This document shows, piece by piece, positions 45,907 to 55,080 of a DNA stretch of 64,000 nt (the stretch's first letter is position 1; each line of letters begins with the position of its first letter). Below the pieces are notes generated by a model. That model did no database searches. It was given only the letters and a program-made list of their open reading frames with translations, and was not told the DNA's origin. The translations under genes and the position numbers were made by a program. The DNA comes from CALRQJ02 sp943370285 (GTDB taxonomy: Bacteria; Bacteroidota; Bacteroidia; Chitinophagales; Chitinophagaceae): assembly GCA_943370285.1 (NCBI GenBank), contig CALRQJ020000019.1, positions 13,553 through 77,552 on the forward strand, in the 5' to 3' direction.

Positions 45907-47433
45907 TTATTGTTTTTTTATTTGCTCTAATTTTTCTTTCATTTCAGTTACTTTCTCTGGATTTGCATCAGCCAAATTATTGTTTTCGCCTGGATCTTTA
46001 GACAAATCGTATAGTTGTGGCTTAGGCAAATAGCCCATTTCTGTATTGGTATCTTTATTAATTTTTGGTCCTTTAGAAGGCTCAATGTATTTCCAATTTC
46101 CAATGACCAATGATAAGGTTGAATTGATAGATTGTTCAACAATATGCTCTCTTGATTGGTTGCTCTGATTTAAGAAAACTGCTAATGCATTTTTACTATC
46201 TGGAGCTTGACCATTTTCAATACTTGTACCTGTTAATGCAGCCAAACTTGCATAGAAATCAATCTGACTATTTCTTGCAGTACTTACTTTATTAGGCTTT
46301 ATAGTTCCTTTCCAACTAATAATCATAGGCACTTTTGTACCACCTTCAAATGCACTGTATTTACCACCTCTGTGTATACCACCTGGTTTATGATTACCTA
46401 GTTTTTCTACTGCATCATCCTTGTAACCATCGTCTAATACCATTCCATTATCACTAGTAAAAATAATGATGGTATTTTCAAGTAATTTTTGCTTTTTCAA
46501 AGTGGCTACTAATTCACCAACTTGCCAATCTAGTTGCATTAAAGCATCGCCTCTTGGTCCCATGCCGCTCTTGCCAATAAAACGAGAATGTGGCAAACGT
46601 GGCACATGAATATCATGTGTTGAATAGTACAAGAAGAAAGGTTTTCCTTTTTGTTGAGCGATATACGTTTTAGCTTTATTTACTAAGATATCTGCAAAAT
46701 CTTCATCTTTCCAAAGTGCTGATGTTCCACCACTCATATAACCAATTCTGCTAACGCCGTTTACAATCGTCATATCATGACCATGTGTGGTAAGCATTTT
46801 TAATAGTTCCGGATTTTTCTTTCCTGTTGGAGCAGCTGAATCAATTGGACCTTTATAACTTACTTTTATCGGATCATTTTTATCTAAGTTTACTACTTCG
46901 TGATTTTCTACAAACACACAAGGAACTCGGTCGCCGGTAGCCGGAATTAGATAAGAATAGTTGAAACCAATTTCTAATGGACCTGGTTTTATTTTACCAT
47001 TCCAATCAGCACCTTTTTCATCGCCTAAACCTAAATGCCATTTACCAATTACTGCAGTATGATAACCTGCTTTTTGCAACATGCCAGGCAATGTTGTTAT
47101 ATTGGTTGGAATAATTAAAGAAGCATCGCCTGGAGCAATACCTGTGCCTGCTTTTCGCCAAGCATACTTTCCGGTTAATAATGAAAATCTTGAAGGTGTA
47201 CAAGTAGCCGAAGTAGCATGAGCATTGGTAAAATTTACACCACTTTTTGCCAATTGATCAATATTGGGTGTCTTAACGGCACTTGTTCCGTTAACACTGA
47301 TGTCGCCGAAACCTAAGTCATCGGTATATATTAAAACAATATTGGGCTTTCTAGCTTTGCTAGTTTGAGCAAAGCTTTTTGTTTGTACTATTAACAGAAA
47401 AACAAGAGAAAAGCTTATTGCAAGTTTTTGCAT
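45907..47433 (-). CDS. exported sulfatase, S1 family (PUL sulfatase 3)
   Basis: The N-terminus MQKLAISFSLVFLLIVQTKSFAQ is a signal peptide. Catalytic motifs are PNIVLIYTDDLGFGDISVNG, the formylglycine motif TCTPSRFSLLTGKYAWR, GKWHLGLG and FTSDNGMVLDDGYKDD. Its length (508 aa) and the RLPHSRFIGKSG insert resemble arylsulfatase A-like enzymes. It starts 2 bp before the beta-galactosidase stop region, so the two are tightly linked. Substrate position is unknown. Confidence 0.9.
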   Translation of the reverse strand: MQKLAISFSLVFLLIVQTKSFAQTSKARKPNIVLIYTDDLGFGDISVNGTSAVKTPNIDQLAKSGVNFTNAHATSATCTPSRFSLLTGKYAWRKAGTGIAPGDASLIIPTNITTLPGMLQKAGYHTAVIGKWHLGLGDEKGADWNGKIKPGPLEIGFNYSYLIPATGDRVPCVFVENHEVVNLDKNDPIKVSYKGPIDSAAPTGKKNPELLKMLTTHGHDMTIVNGVSRIGYMSGGTSALWKDEDFADILVNKAKTYIAQQKGKPFFLYYSTHDIHVPRLPHSRFIGKSGMGPRGDALMQLDWQVGELVATLKKQKLLENTIIIFTSDNGMVLDDGYKDDAVEKLGNHKPGGIHRGGKYSAFEGGTKVPMIISWKGTIKPNKVSTARNSQIDFYASLAALTGTSIENGQAPDSKNALAVFLNQSNQSREHIVEQSINSTLSLVIGNWKYIEPSKGPKINKDTNTEMGYLPKPQLYDLSKDPGENNNLADANPEKVTEMKEKLEQIKKQ

Positions 47434-47435
47434 AA

Positions 47436-50400
47436 TTATTTGTTTTGAATAGGTTCTATGATGTAGCTATAGGTATAGTTATTTTTCTTTAACAAGAATG
47501 GAGCATGTGGCAAAGCACCCCAACTATCATCACCACCTACACCACGTTGATTTAAATCGATATGAACAGACAAGAAATTCTTTTCATTTAAATCTGATGG
47601 ATGTCTTTGTTTTTTGGTAATGCCCGGATCTAAATCTTCTGCAATGTATGGTAAAGCACTGAAGCAGAAAGGCTGCATACCTGTTACTTTAATACCATGA
47701 TTTTTTTCATCATAAAACTTCACCCATCTAATGTCTGTTTTATACCCATTTTCTTGCGGACGAATATAATTAGCAACAAATTGTTCATTGGCTTTTTGTT
47801 GATACAGACCTACAAAGGCTGCAGTTTTTCTATCGCTATAATTCTCCCATGGTCCTCTACCATAAAAATCAATGTTTTGATATGTTTTTGGAACATTCAT
47901 ACGCATTCCAAAACGTGGCATTTCAGGTAAAGGCTTATTTTTTAAGTCTATACTGCTCGTAACTTTTATTGCAGCGTTAGACAGTATTTCGTAACGAGTA
48001 GTATAAGTTGCACCTACACCTAGTAATGTGTAGTTACAATCAAAAATCAGTTGACCATTATTTTGCTGCACCAATACGGTATCTAATCTCAACATGTGAT
48101 GTGCAGATCTCCAAAAACCTAATTTATTAGGCATTTGGTTACCAAAATCATTATCGGTTGGAGCTCTCCAAAAATAAGGTTCAGGGAATGTATTCAATAC
48201 TGAATGTTTGTTTACTTGATAATCAACAAACTTTGCCATTTTAGTATTGAAACTACCTTTAACATTGCCTGATTCAAACTCAATATTGTTTCCTTTATTT
48301 ACAACTTTCAATGCTCCTGACGGAGCTGTGGGGTTTTCAAAAAACTTGGTGCTGTTACCACCAAATTGCTCACGGGCAACTTCATGATTAGCAGGGATGA
48401 GTGCTGTTGCTGTTCTGTTGTACGCAAATACATTTAACATTACCTCACTATTTGCATCTAGAGCGGGTAGATTTAAATTAACAGTAGCAGCTGAAGCCGG
48501 TTGTAGATTTACTGAAAAAGTATCTGATTTAACCGATATACCATTTTGCATGAGTACCCATTTAAATTGGTAAGCTGCTACATCTGAAAATGCAAATCTG
48601 TTTTCTACTTTGATGCTACCTTTTTTCCAATCTACATCTTTGAAAATAATATTCTGGTACACTTTCTTCACTTCAAAAAAACCTGGATGTGGCGATCTAT
48701 CGGCTGCTACCAATCCATTGGCACAGAAGTTTTCATCATTTTGTAAATGACCTGCACCAAAATCGCCACCGTAGCCCCAATAGGTTTTACCATTCTCATC
48801 TTTGGTCTTAATACCTTGATCTACCCAATCCCAAATAAATCCACCTTGCATATGTGGGCTAGTTTCGAAAATGTCGAAATATTCTTGAAAATTTCCACTG
48901 CTATTGCCCATAGCATGTGCATATTCACACATGATAAAAGGACGCTTTTTAGTAGAATCGGCAGCATACTTTTTCATATATGCAATTTTTGGATACATAG
49001 GAGAAACAATATCTGTATTCCATGACTCCAAAGCTTGTTCAAATAATACCGGTCGAGACATATCTCTTTGTTTTATCCAACTATATCCATCGTAAAACAC
49101 TTTACCATTGCCACTTTCATTACCCATACTCCAAATAATAACAGATGGGTGATTTTTATCTCTCTCCACCATTCTTTCAATTCTATCTAAAATAGAAGGT
49201 GCCCAAATTGGCTCGTATGCCGGATGATTAACCGTATCAATTTGGCCGGGCAGTACACCCATTCCATGAATTTCAACATTACCTTCATCTACCACATATA
49301 ATCCATATTCATCACACAATTTTAACCAATAGGGATCATTAGGATAATGTGCCGTTCTAACAGCGTTAATGTTGTATTGCTTCATTAACTGAATATCTTT
49401 CAACATTAATTCTTTGGTAGGCACATGACCTAAAGTTTCATCATGCTCATGTCTATTAACACCATGCACCATTATTTTTTTACCATTTACTAAAAGCTGT
49501 GCATTTTTTATTTCAACTTTTCTAAACCCAATGTTTACTGCCGAAGTGCTAATACTTTCGCCATTTGGCAATTGTAAAGTGATGATGCATTTATACAAGT
49601 TTGGAGTTTCGGCTGTCCATTTTTTGGGACTATTTACTTTGGTATTGAACCCAACCGATTGCATATTAGTAGCATCAATTTTCAGATCTTTTGTTTGCGT
49701 GAAAACTGTTTTCCCATCTGCATCTAGTAATTCAATGCCTAATTTGGCTTGCTTAAAATTGTTGTTAGAAAACTTACGCAATTGTACATCTACATTAAAA
49801 ATACCATTGGTGTATTTGGCATCTAAATCGGCCTTGGCAAAAAAGTCCCAAATGCTTAATGACGGTAGTGCATAAATAGCAACATCTCTTTCGATGCCAC
49901 TTAAACGCCAAAAATCTTGGTCTTCTAAATAACTGCCATCATGCCATCTAAATACTTGAACAGCCAATAAATTTTTACCCGATTTTAGATAAGGAGTAAT
50001 ATTAAATTCGGCTGCAGTTTTAGACGCTTTATTGATACCCACTTTTTGGCCATTCACATAAATAAATGCACAACCGGTGATAGAGCCAAATTGCAAGATG
50101 ATTTGTTTGCCATTCCAATTTTCAGGAACGGTAAAATCTTTTCTGTAAGTGCCTACCGGAACTTTATCGCCAACGAATGGTGGATTTTTAGGAAACGGAT
50201 AAATGATATTGGTATAAATCGGTAATCCAAATCCTTTCAACTCCCAATTAGAAGGAACAGTTAAGTTGCTCCAATTTTTATCGGATATACTTTCTTCAAA
50301 AAAGTTGGTAGGACGATTCACATGGTTATCGGTATATAAAAATTTCCAGGTTCCATTTAACGATTTGTACCAAGTTGATTGATTGGGATCATCTGTAACA

Positions 50401-50582
50401 GCTTTGTTTTTGTCTTGGTATAAATGAAAAGTAGCATGCGGCTTTTCTTTGTTTAGTTCAAACAAAGCGGGGTTTTCCCAATCGGGATTATTAGTTTGGC
50501 TTTGAACATTGGAAAAAAGTAAAGCTTGCACCAATATTGATAATACAAATTTTGCTCGAAGGGGTATTGCAATAAAACGCAT
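47436..50582 (-). CDS. GH2 family beta-galactosidase, exported
   Basis: This large GH2 enzyme of the LacZ type (1048 aa) cleaves terminal beta-galactose. A signal peptide (KFVLSILVQALLFSNVQSQ) targets it to the periplasm. The domain order is: sugar-binding jelly roll (NPALFELNKEKPHATF, TVPSNWELKGFG), an Ig-like domain, the TIM barrel with HGVNRHEHDETLGH, acid/base Glu in WSMGNESGNG (about residue 490) and nucleophile Glu in MCEYAHAMGNSSG, then an Ig-like domain and the large C-terminal beta-galactosidase small-chain domain (PYFWRAPTDNDFG to YGRGPWENYSDR). All domains are present. It is likely the exo-galactosidase of the locus. Confidence 0.95.
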   Translation of the reverse strand: MRFIAIPLRAKFVLSILVQALLFSNVQSQTNNPDWENPALFELNKEKPHATFHLYQDKNKAVTDDPNQSTWYKSLNGTWKFLYTDNHVNRPTNFFEESISDKNWSNLTVPSNWELKGFGLPIYTNIIYPFPKNPPFVGDKVPVGTYRKDFTVPENWNGKQIILQFGSITGCAFIYVNGQKVGINKASKTAAEFNITPYLKSGKNLLAVQVFRWHDGSYLEDQDFWRLSGIERDVAIYALPSLSIWDFFAKADLDAKYTNGIFNVDVQLRKFSNNNFKQAKLGIELLDADGKTVFTQTKDLKIDATNMQSVGFNTKVNSPKKWTAETPNLYKCIITLQLPNGESISTSAVNIGFRKVEIKNAQLLVNGKKIMVHGVNRHEHDETLGHVPTKELMLKDIQLMKQYNINAVRTAHYPNDPYWLKLCDEYGLYVVDEGNVEIHGMGVLPGQIDTVNHPAYEPIWAPSILDRIERMVERDKNHPSVIIWSMGNESGNGKVFYDGYSWIKQRDMSRPVLFEQALESWNTDIVSPMYPKIAYMKKYAADSTKKRPFIMCEYAHAMGNSSGNFQEYFDIFETSPHMQGGFIWDWVDQGIKTKDENGKTYWGYGGDFGAGHLQNDENFCANGLVAADRSPHPGFFEVKKVYQNIIFKDVDWKKGSIKVENRFAFSDVAAYQFKWVLMQNGISVKSDTFSVNLQPASAATVNLNLPALDANSEVMLNVFAYNRTATALIPANHEVAREQFGGNSTKFFENPTAPSGALKVVNKGNNIEFESGNVKGSFNTKMAKFVDYQVNKHSVLNTFPEPYFWRAPTDNDFGNQMPNKLGFWRSAHHMLRLDTVLVQQNNGQLIFDCNYTLLGVGATYTTRYEILSNAAIKVTSSIDLKNKPLPEMPRFGMRMNVPKTYQNIDFYGRGPWENYSDRKTAAFVGLYQQKANEQFVANYIRPQENGYKTDIRWVKFYDEKNHGIKVTGMQPFCFSALPYIAEDLDPGITKKQRHPSDLNEKNFLSVHIDLNQRGVGGDDSWGALPHAPFLLKKNNYTYSYIIEPIQNK

Positions 50583-50709
50583 AAATTGGAATTTGGCACT
50601 TAATTCAATCGTGGTTAACCTCGCTTGTCTTGTTCAAAAGAGCAACTGCTCATTTTGGCACAATAATAGAGATTGGCTAAATTATTACATATGCCAATCC
50701 TGTACATTC

Positions 50710-50741
50710 CAAAATTAGGGGACAAATAAGGCAATGTAAAA
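50710..50741 (-). promoter_or_regulatory. candidate promoter of the beta-galactosidase gene
   Basis: On the minus strand TTTT (50738-50741, consensus TTTG), a 20-bp spacer and TAATTTTG (50710-50717, exact match to TAnnTTTG) give a plausible promoter. The leader to the ATG at 50582 would be about 120 nt. A GGAATGTA motif occurs twice, 48 bp apart (50703-50710 and 50751-50758). Confidence 0.45.
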
Positions 50742-50765
50742 CGAAGAACCTACATTCCGGAGAGT

Positions 50766-53700
50766 TTACTTTTTGTATTCGGAAGGTGTAACCTTAAATC
50801 GCTCTTGAAACCTTTTTCTAAAGTATTTGATATCGTTAAACCCAGATTCAAAAGCAGCTTCTGTAACTGAGTACTTGCCGCTCTCTAACATTTTAGCAGC
50901 ATAATTTAATCGGGCTGTTCGAATAAACTCATTTCCGGACATGCCTGTAATGGCTTTTAGCTTACGGTAAAAAGTAGATTTACTCATAAACATATGGCTA
51001 GCTAACTCGTCATTATTGAAATTGAAATTGGAGATATTTTCTTCTACCACTTTCATCAATTTGTATAAAAATTCTTCTTCGTAGGTTTCTATTTCGAAGT
51101 TGCTGGATCCTAAAAAAATCTTTTTGGCGTACAGCTCCTTTAAAGTATTTCTTGAGTTGATTAAATTATGAATATGTACTAGTAAGAGTTGAGAATTGAA
51201 AGGCTTTGGCAAGTACACATCTGCTCCTTCACGAATGCCTTCTACATGATGGTTCATATCGGATAATGCCGTCAATAAAATGATGGGAATATGTGATGTA
51301 TCCTTATCAGATTTAAGTTTTCGGCATAGTTCAATGCCATCCATTTCCGGCATCATCACATCACTCACAATAAGGTCTGGGATTGTTTCAAATGCTTTCT
51401 CAACCCCTTCTCTACCATTAGTAGCGGTAACTACTTTATAAGATGGCGATAACGTTTCATAGACATACTGCAGCATATCAGATTCATCCTCAACTAACAG
51501 AATAATTGGCTGCTCTTGTTCTTGATTTACAGACTCATTTTCTTCCATCATAGTGTCTGAGTTAAAATTTTCAATCGTTAGGTTTAATGGCGCTAAAGCA
51601 TTTCCTTGTATGACTAAACCGGTTTCTGATTTTACAATCGGCGGTAAACTTACTGTAAATATACTACCACTTTTGCCGTCACTAAAAGCATTTATGGTAC
51701 CCCCATGTAACAGGGTTAATTCTTTTACAAACGACAGACCAATTCCGGTTCCCGAAATATTGGTAGCATTGGTATCTTTTCCCCTGTAAAATCGGTCAAA
51801 GATAAGCTCTAATTCGCCTGTAGGTATGCCCATCCCAGTATCTTCTACTGTAATAATGCAATTTTGATGTTCATCTTTTGTCACACTCAATGTAATAGCA
51901 CCATTATTGGGGGTGAATTTAAAAGCATTTGCCAAAATGTTGAAGACAATTATCTCCAGCTTGTTTTGATCGAATGTGAAAGAAATATATTTCTCTTTTG
52001 ACAAAAAATGATAGGTGATACCTCGCCGAGTAGCTTCGTCGGTGAACAATGCGTAAATCTCGCTGCAAAAAGAGACAATTTCGCCCTGCTGAGGCGTCAA
52101 CTTTAAACTACCAACTTCTGCTTTTTGAAAATCGAGCAGCTGATTTACCATTCGCAACATACGCTTCGATTGCTTCTGAATCAATCTTAAACTTTTAACG
52201 ACAGATGTCTCTAAATTTTTACGTTGCAGTAAATCATCTAACGGACCTAAAATCAGCGTTAGCGGAGTTCTAAACTCATGAGATAAATTAGTAAACAACC
52301 GACTTTTAAAATCAGATAATTCATTTTCTTGCTTTCTCGCCATGTTGGTAAACATCAATTGGTTTTGCAATGCCACTTGCCTTAAACCGATATGGCGAGT
52401 TAACCACAACAAGAAAATAAAAGCAACAATGTAAAGCGTATAAGCCCACCATGTTTTCCAAGGTGGAGGCAGAATATTTATTTTTAATTCTAGTGGTGTA
52501 TCATTCCAAATTTTATCGCTATTGGTAGCTTTTACTTTTAAGGTATAAGTACCATATTTTAAATTAGTAAAAGCTACTAATCTGTTTTTACCTGCATATA
52601 CCCAATCTTTATTAAACCCTTCTAAAATGTACATGTACTCATTTTTGTCGGGGGAATGAAAGTCAAGTGCAGCGAATTCAATAGAAAATATATTCTCTAA
52701 ATGATTGAGTGTGATTTCTTTGGTTTCGTAAAATGGCTTAATTAAGATGGTACTATCATCTTCTGAACGTCCAAACTCGTAAGGTTTATTATTGATGCTT
52801 AAGTTTGTAAAATAAATGGGAGGAGTGAATCGATTAATAATAATACTATCCGGATGAAAATAGGTTAGTCCTTCTGCTCCACCGAAAAAGCAATTCCCTT
52901 TTTTGTCTTTGTACTGAGCATCTTCTACAAAAACATTGGATTGAATACCTTCTCTTTTATCAAAAACAGTAAATCTTTTTGTTTGCGGATTCAATCGAAT
53001 AATACCCTTATTGGTACTTGCCCAAATGTATCCATTGTTGTCGGCAATTACTGCATTTACATAGTCGCTTGGTAATCCATTTTTTGACGTAAATGTGGTA
53101 ACAAATATTTTTCCGTCTTTATAATCATAGATCATATTTAATCCAGACTGGCTAGCTGCCCAAATATTGCCATTCTTATCTTCAGCCAAACTATGTATAG
53201 TATTATTGCTGATGGAATGCTGAGACTGATTATTTTGAGTGAATACTTCAAAATCATCTTTTGCCGGGTTAAACAAATGCAGTCCTTTATAAGTGCCTAC
53301 CCAAATTCTTTTTTTGGAATCTTCTATAATACTTATGGCTCTTTCATTTTGAAGTGCACCTTTAACATTTGCAGCAGGAGCATACAATTTAAAAGCAGGT
53401 TGCTGCTCATTTAAATTGGTAATACAAACAACACCATGCTCTTGTGTACCAATCCAAATTTTACCATCTGATGCTTTAACGATGGTATGAATTTTTTTGT
53501 TTTTAAAATAATTACCAAGTTTGGTGTTTTCATAAAAGCTTTCTATCACTCCGGCATTTTTACCCATATTTTTAATTCGAAACATCCCTTTAATGGTTCC
53601 TATCCACAAGTAGTTATCAACTTGTAAAAAGGCTCTTGTTTCCCATGGATGTTTTGATGGGGTGGATTTGTCGATTAGATTAGAATTTACATTTTCATAG

Positions 53701-54857
53701 TTTATCCAATCACTAGAATATTGAATGTTACCACTTTTTGTACCTAACCATAGTTTATTGAAAGGATCTACATAAACCGAATAAATATGGCTACTTGTAA
53801 CTAAAGCATTTGTTTTAATGTCGTAACCGATATTGTGGAATTTCTTTTGATTCAAGTCAAACTTAAAAATACCGGTACCATCCGTTCCAATCCACAATAA
53901 ACCTGATGGATCTTCTTGAATTGATAATATAATTTGATTGTCGTTGGTATAGAGCCCGGGAATATTCAAATCCACTTTTTGAAATGCATCTCTGCTTGTA
54001 TTAAAAGTATGCAAACCACCTCCCCATGTACCCACCCAAAGTTGGTTTTTTGAATCGAGAAAAATACGATACGTATTATTAGAAGTTAGAGATTTAGGAT
54101 TCTGCTTATCGAGTCTGTAATTTTTAAAACTTTTTGTACTTAAATCATAACGGTACAATCCATTATCCCAAGTGCCCAACCACAAACAGTTGGCAGATTT
54201 ATCTTTTACAATTGAGGTGATATTGATGCCCTCATTGCCAAAGTTTATGCTGTAATCGTTTTGCAATGCCGAAGTTAAATGCCTTAAGCCTTTATCTGTT
54301 GCCAGCCAATATCCTCCGGCATCATCAGATTGAATATCGAATGTTTTTAAAGTAGTATTTAATATGTTGAACTTGCCAGTTGTTTTATCTAGATATTGAA
54401 ATCCTTTCCAAGTTCCTACAAACAATTTTTCGGAATCGGTATCTAAAATAGAGAGTATGTAATCTGCATTAAATTCACCAATGTTTTGATTGTTTTGCGG
54501 GTAATTTCTAATGATTCCGGATTCAAGGTTATATTCACTTAACCCCCCGGATTTTGTGCCAATCCAAACATTGTTTTTTTTCCCATTATGAAGTACTTCA
54601 ATAGATTGACTTAGAAGGTTTGTATTGTTACCATAGTCATACTTCAATAATTTCATTTCATAACCATCAAACCTGTGCAATCCGCCTCTTGTTCCTATCC
54701 AAATAAACCCTTTTTTATCTTGTATGATAGAGGTTACTTCATTGTTAACCAATGGTTCAGTAATACTTACAAAAGCATTTGACTTTTGAGCGGTAGATAC
54801 AAAAGTGAGCCCTAGTAAAAATAGTAGGCAAGCATATATAAAACGAAAAATCGACAA
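50766..54857 (-). CDS. hybrid two-component system regulator (HTCS) of the PUL
   Basis: This 1363-aa protein combines sensor, kinase and regulator. A signal peptide (FIYACLLFLLGLTFVSTAQ) is followed by about 14 Reg_prop propeller blades (IWIGTRGGLHRFDG, LWIGTDGTGIFKFD and others), a Y_Y_Y domain near residues 730-790 and one membrane helix (WWAYTLYIVAFIFLLWL). The kinase domain has HisKA NLSHEFRTPLTLILGPL and HATPase NILANAFKFTPNNGAI, DTGMGIP and GTGIGLS. The receiver domain has phosphorylatable Asp in DLIVSDVMMPEMDG. A C-terminal AraC-type helix-turn-helix (AAFESGFNDIKYFRKRFQERF) completes it. It would sense periplasmic oligosaccharide and activate the PUL. The start is TTG: an in-frame TAG lies three codons upstream and no ATG would keep the signal peptide. 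Confidence 0.95.
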   Translation of the reverse strand: MSIFRFIYACLLFLLGLTFVSTAQKSNAFVSITEPLVNNEVTSIIQDKKGFIWIGTRGGLHRFDGYEMKLLKYDYGNNTNLLSQSIEVLHNGKKNNVWIGTKSGGLSEYNLESGIIRNYPQNNQNIGEFNADYILSILDTDSEKLFVGTWKGFQYLDKTTGKFNILNTTLKTFDIQSDDAGGYWLATDKGLRHLTSALQNDYSINFGNEGINITSIVKDKSANCLWLGTWDNGLYRYDLSTKSFKNYRLDKQNPKSLTSNNTYRIFLDSKNQLWVGTWGGGLHTFNTSRDAFQKVDLNIPGLYTNDNQIILSIQEDPSGLLWIGTDGTGIFKFDLNQKKFHNIGYDIKTNALVTSSHIYSVYVDPFNKLWLGTKSGNIQYSSDWINYENVNSNLIDKSTPSKHPWETRAFLQVDNYLWIGTIKGMFRIKNMGKNAGVIESFYENTKLGNYFKNKKIHTIVKASDGKIWIGTQEHGVVCITNLNEQQPAFKLYAPAANVKGALQNERAISIIEDSKKRIWVGTYKGLHLFNPAKDDFEVFTQNNQSQHSISNNTIHSLAEDKNGNIWAASQSGLNMIYDYKDGKIFVTTFTSKNGLPSDYVNAVIADNNGYIWASTNKGIIRLNPQTKRFTVFDKREGIQSNVFVEDAQYKDKKGNCFFGGAEGLTYFHPDSIIINRFTPPIYFTNLSINNKPYEFGRSEDDSTILIKPFYETKEITLNHLENIFSIEFAALDFHSPDKNEYMYILEGFNKDWVYAGKNRLVAFTNLKYGTYTLKVKATNSDKIWNDTPLELKINILPPPWKTWWAYTLYIVAFIFLLWLTRHIGLRQVALQNQLMFTNMARKQENELSDFKSRLFTNLSHEFRTPLTLILGPLDDLLQRKNLETSVVKSLRLIQKQSKRMLRMVNQLLDFQKAEVGSLKLTPQQGEIVSFCSEIYALFTDEATRRGITYHFLSKEKYISFTFDQNKLEIIVFNILANAFKFTPNNGAITLSVTKDEHQNCIITVEDTGMGIPTGELELIFDRFYRGKDTNATNISGTGIGLSFVKELTLLHGGTINAFSDGKSGSIFTVSLPPIVKSETGLVIQGNALAPLNLTIENFNSDTMMEENESVNQEQEQPIILLVEDESDMLQYVYETLSPSYKVVTATNGREGVEKAFETIPDLIVSDVMMPEMDGIELCRKLKSDKDTSHIPIILLTALSDMNHHVEGIREGADVYLPKPFNSQLLLVHIHNLINSRNTLKELYAKKIFLGSSNFEIETYEEEFLYKLMKVVEENISNFNFNNDELASHMFMSKSTFYRKLKAITGMSGNEFIRTARLNYAAKMLESGKYSVTEAAFESGFNDIKYFRKRFQERFKVTPSEYKK

Positions 54858-54936
54858 GCGGCGCTAGATTAAACTGTTATTTCCAAGAACCAATTTAGTC
54901 AAATTCTGTATTCAGGTATCTTTTTTTTGATTTCGA

Positions 54937-55056
54937 TTATAATAGTAAGACTAAGGAGATAAATAGTAAAATCAGCATACCATACACCAACGCAAGTTTG
55001 ATATTAAACCAGCGATCACTGTTTTCAGTATTCCGATTGTTTTGGCTTAGGCCCAT
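54937..55056 (-). CDS. 39-residue single-pass membrane protein between sulfatase and HTCS genes
   Basis: A short frame with an ATG at 55056, 25 bp after the sulfatase 4 stop, codes for a polar head (MGLSQNNRNTENSDRWFNIK) and a strongly hydrophobic end (LVYGMLILLFISLVLLL) and then stops. The hydrophobic-helix pattern and position in a same-strand operon suggest a genuine small inner-membrane protein. It has no known family that I can name. It lies 80 bp upstream of the HTCS. A chance frame in an intergenic spacer is the alternative. Confidence 0.45.
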   Translation of the reverse strand: MGLSQNNRNTENSDRWFNIKLALVYGMLILLFISLVLLL

Positions 55057-55080
55057 GGGTTGAATTTTATGGGATTAGAT

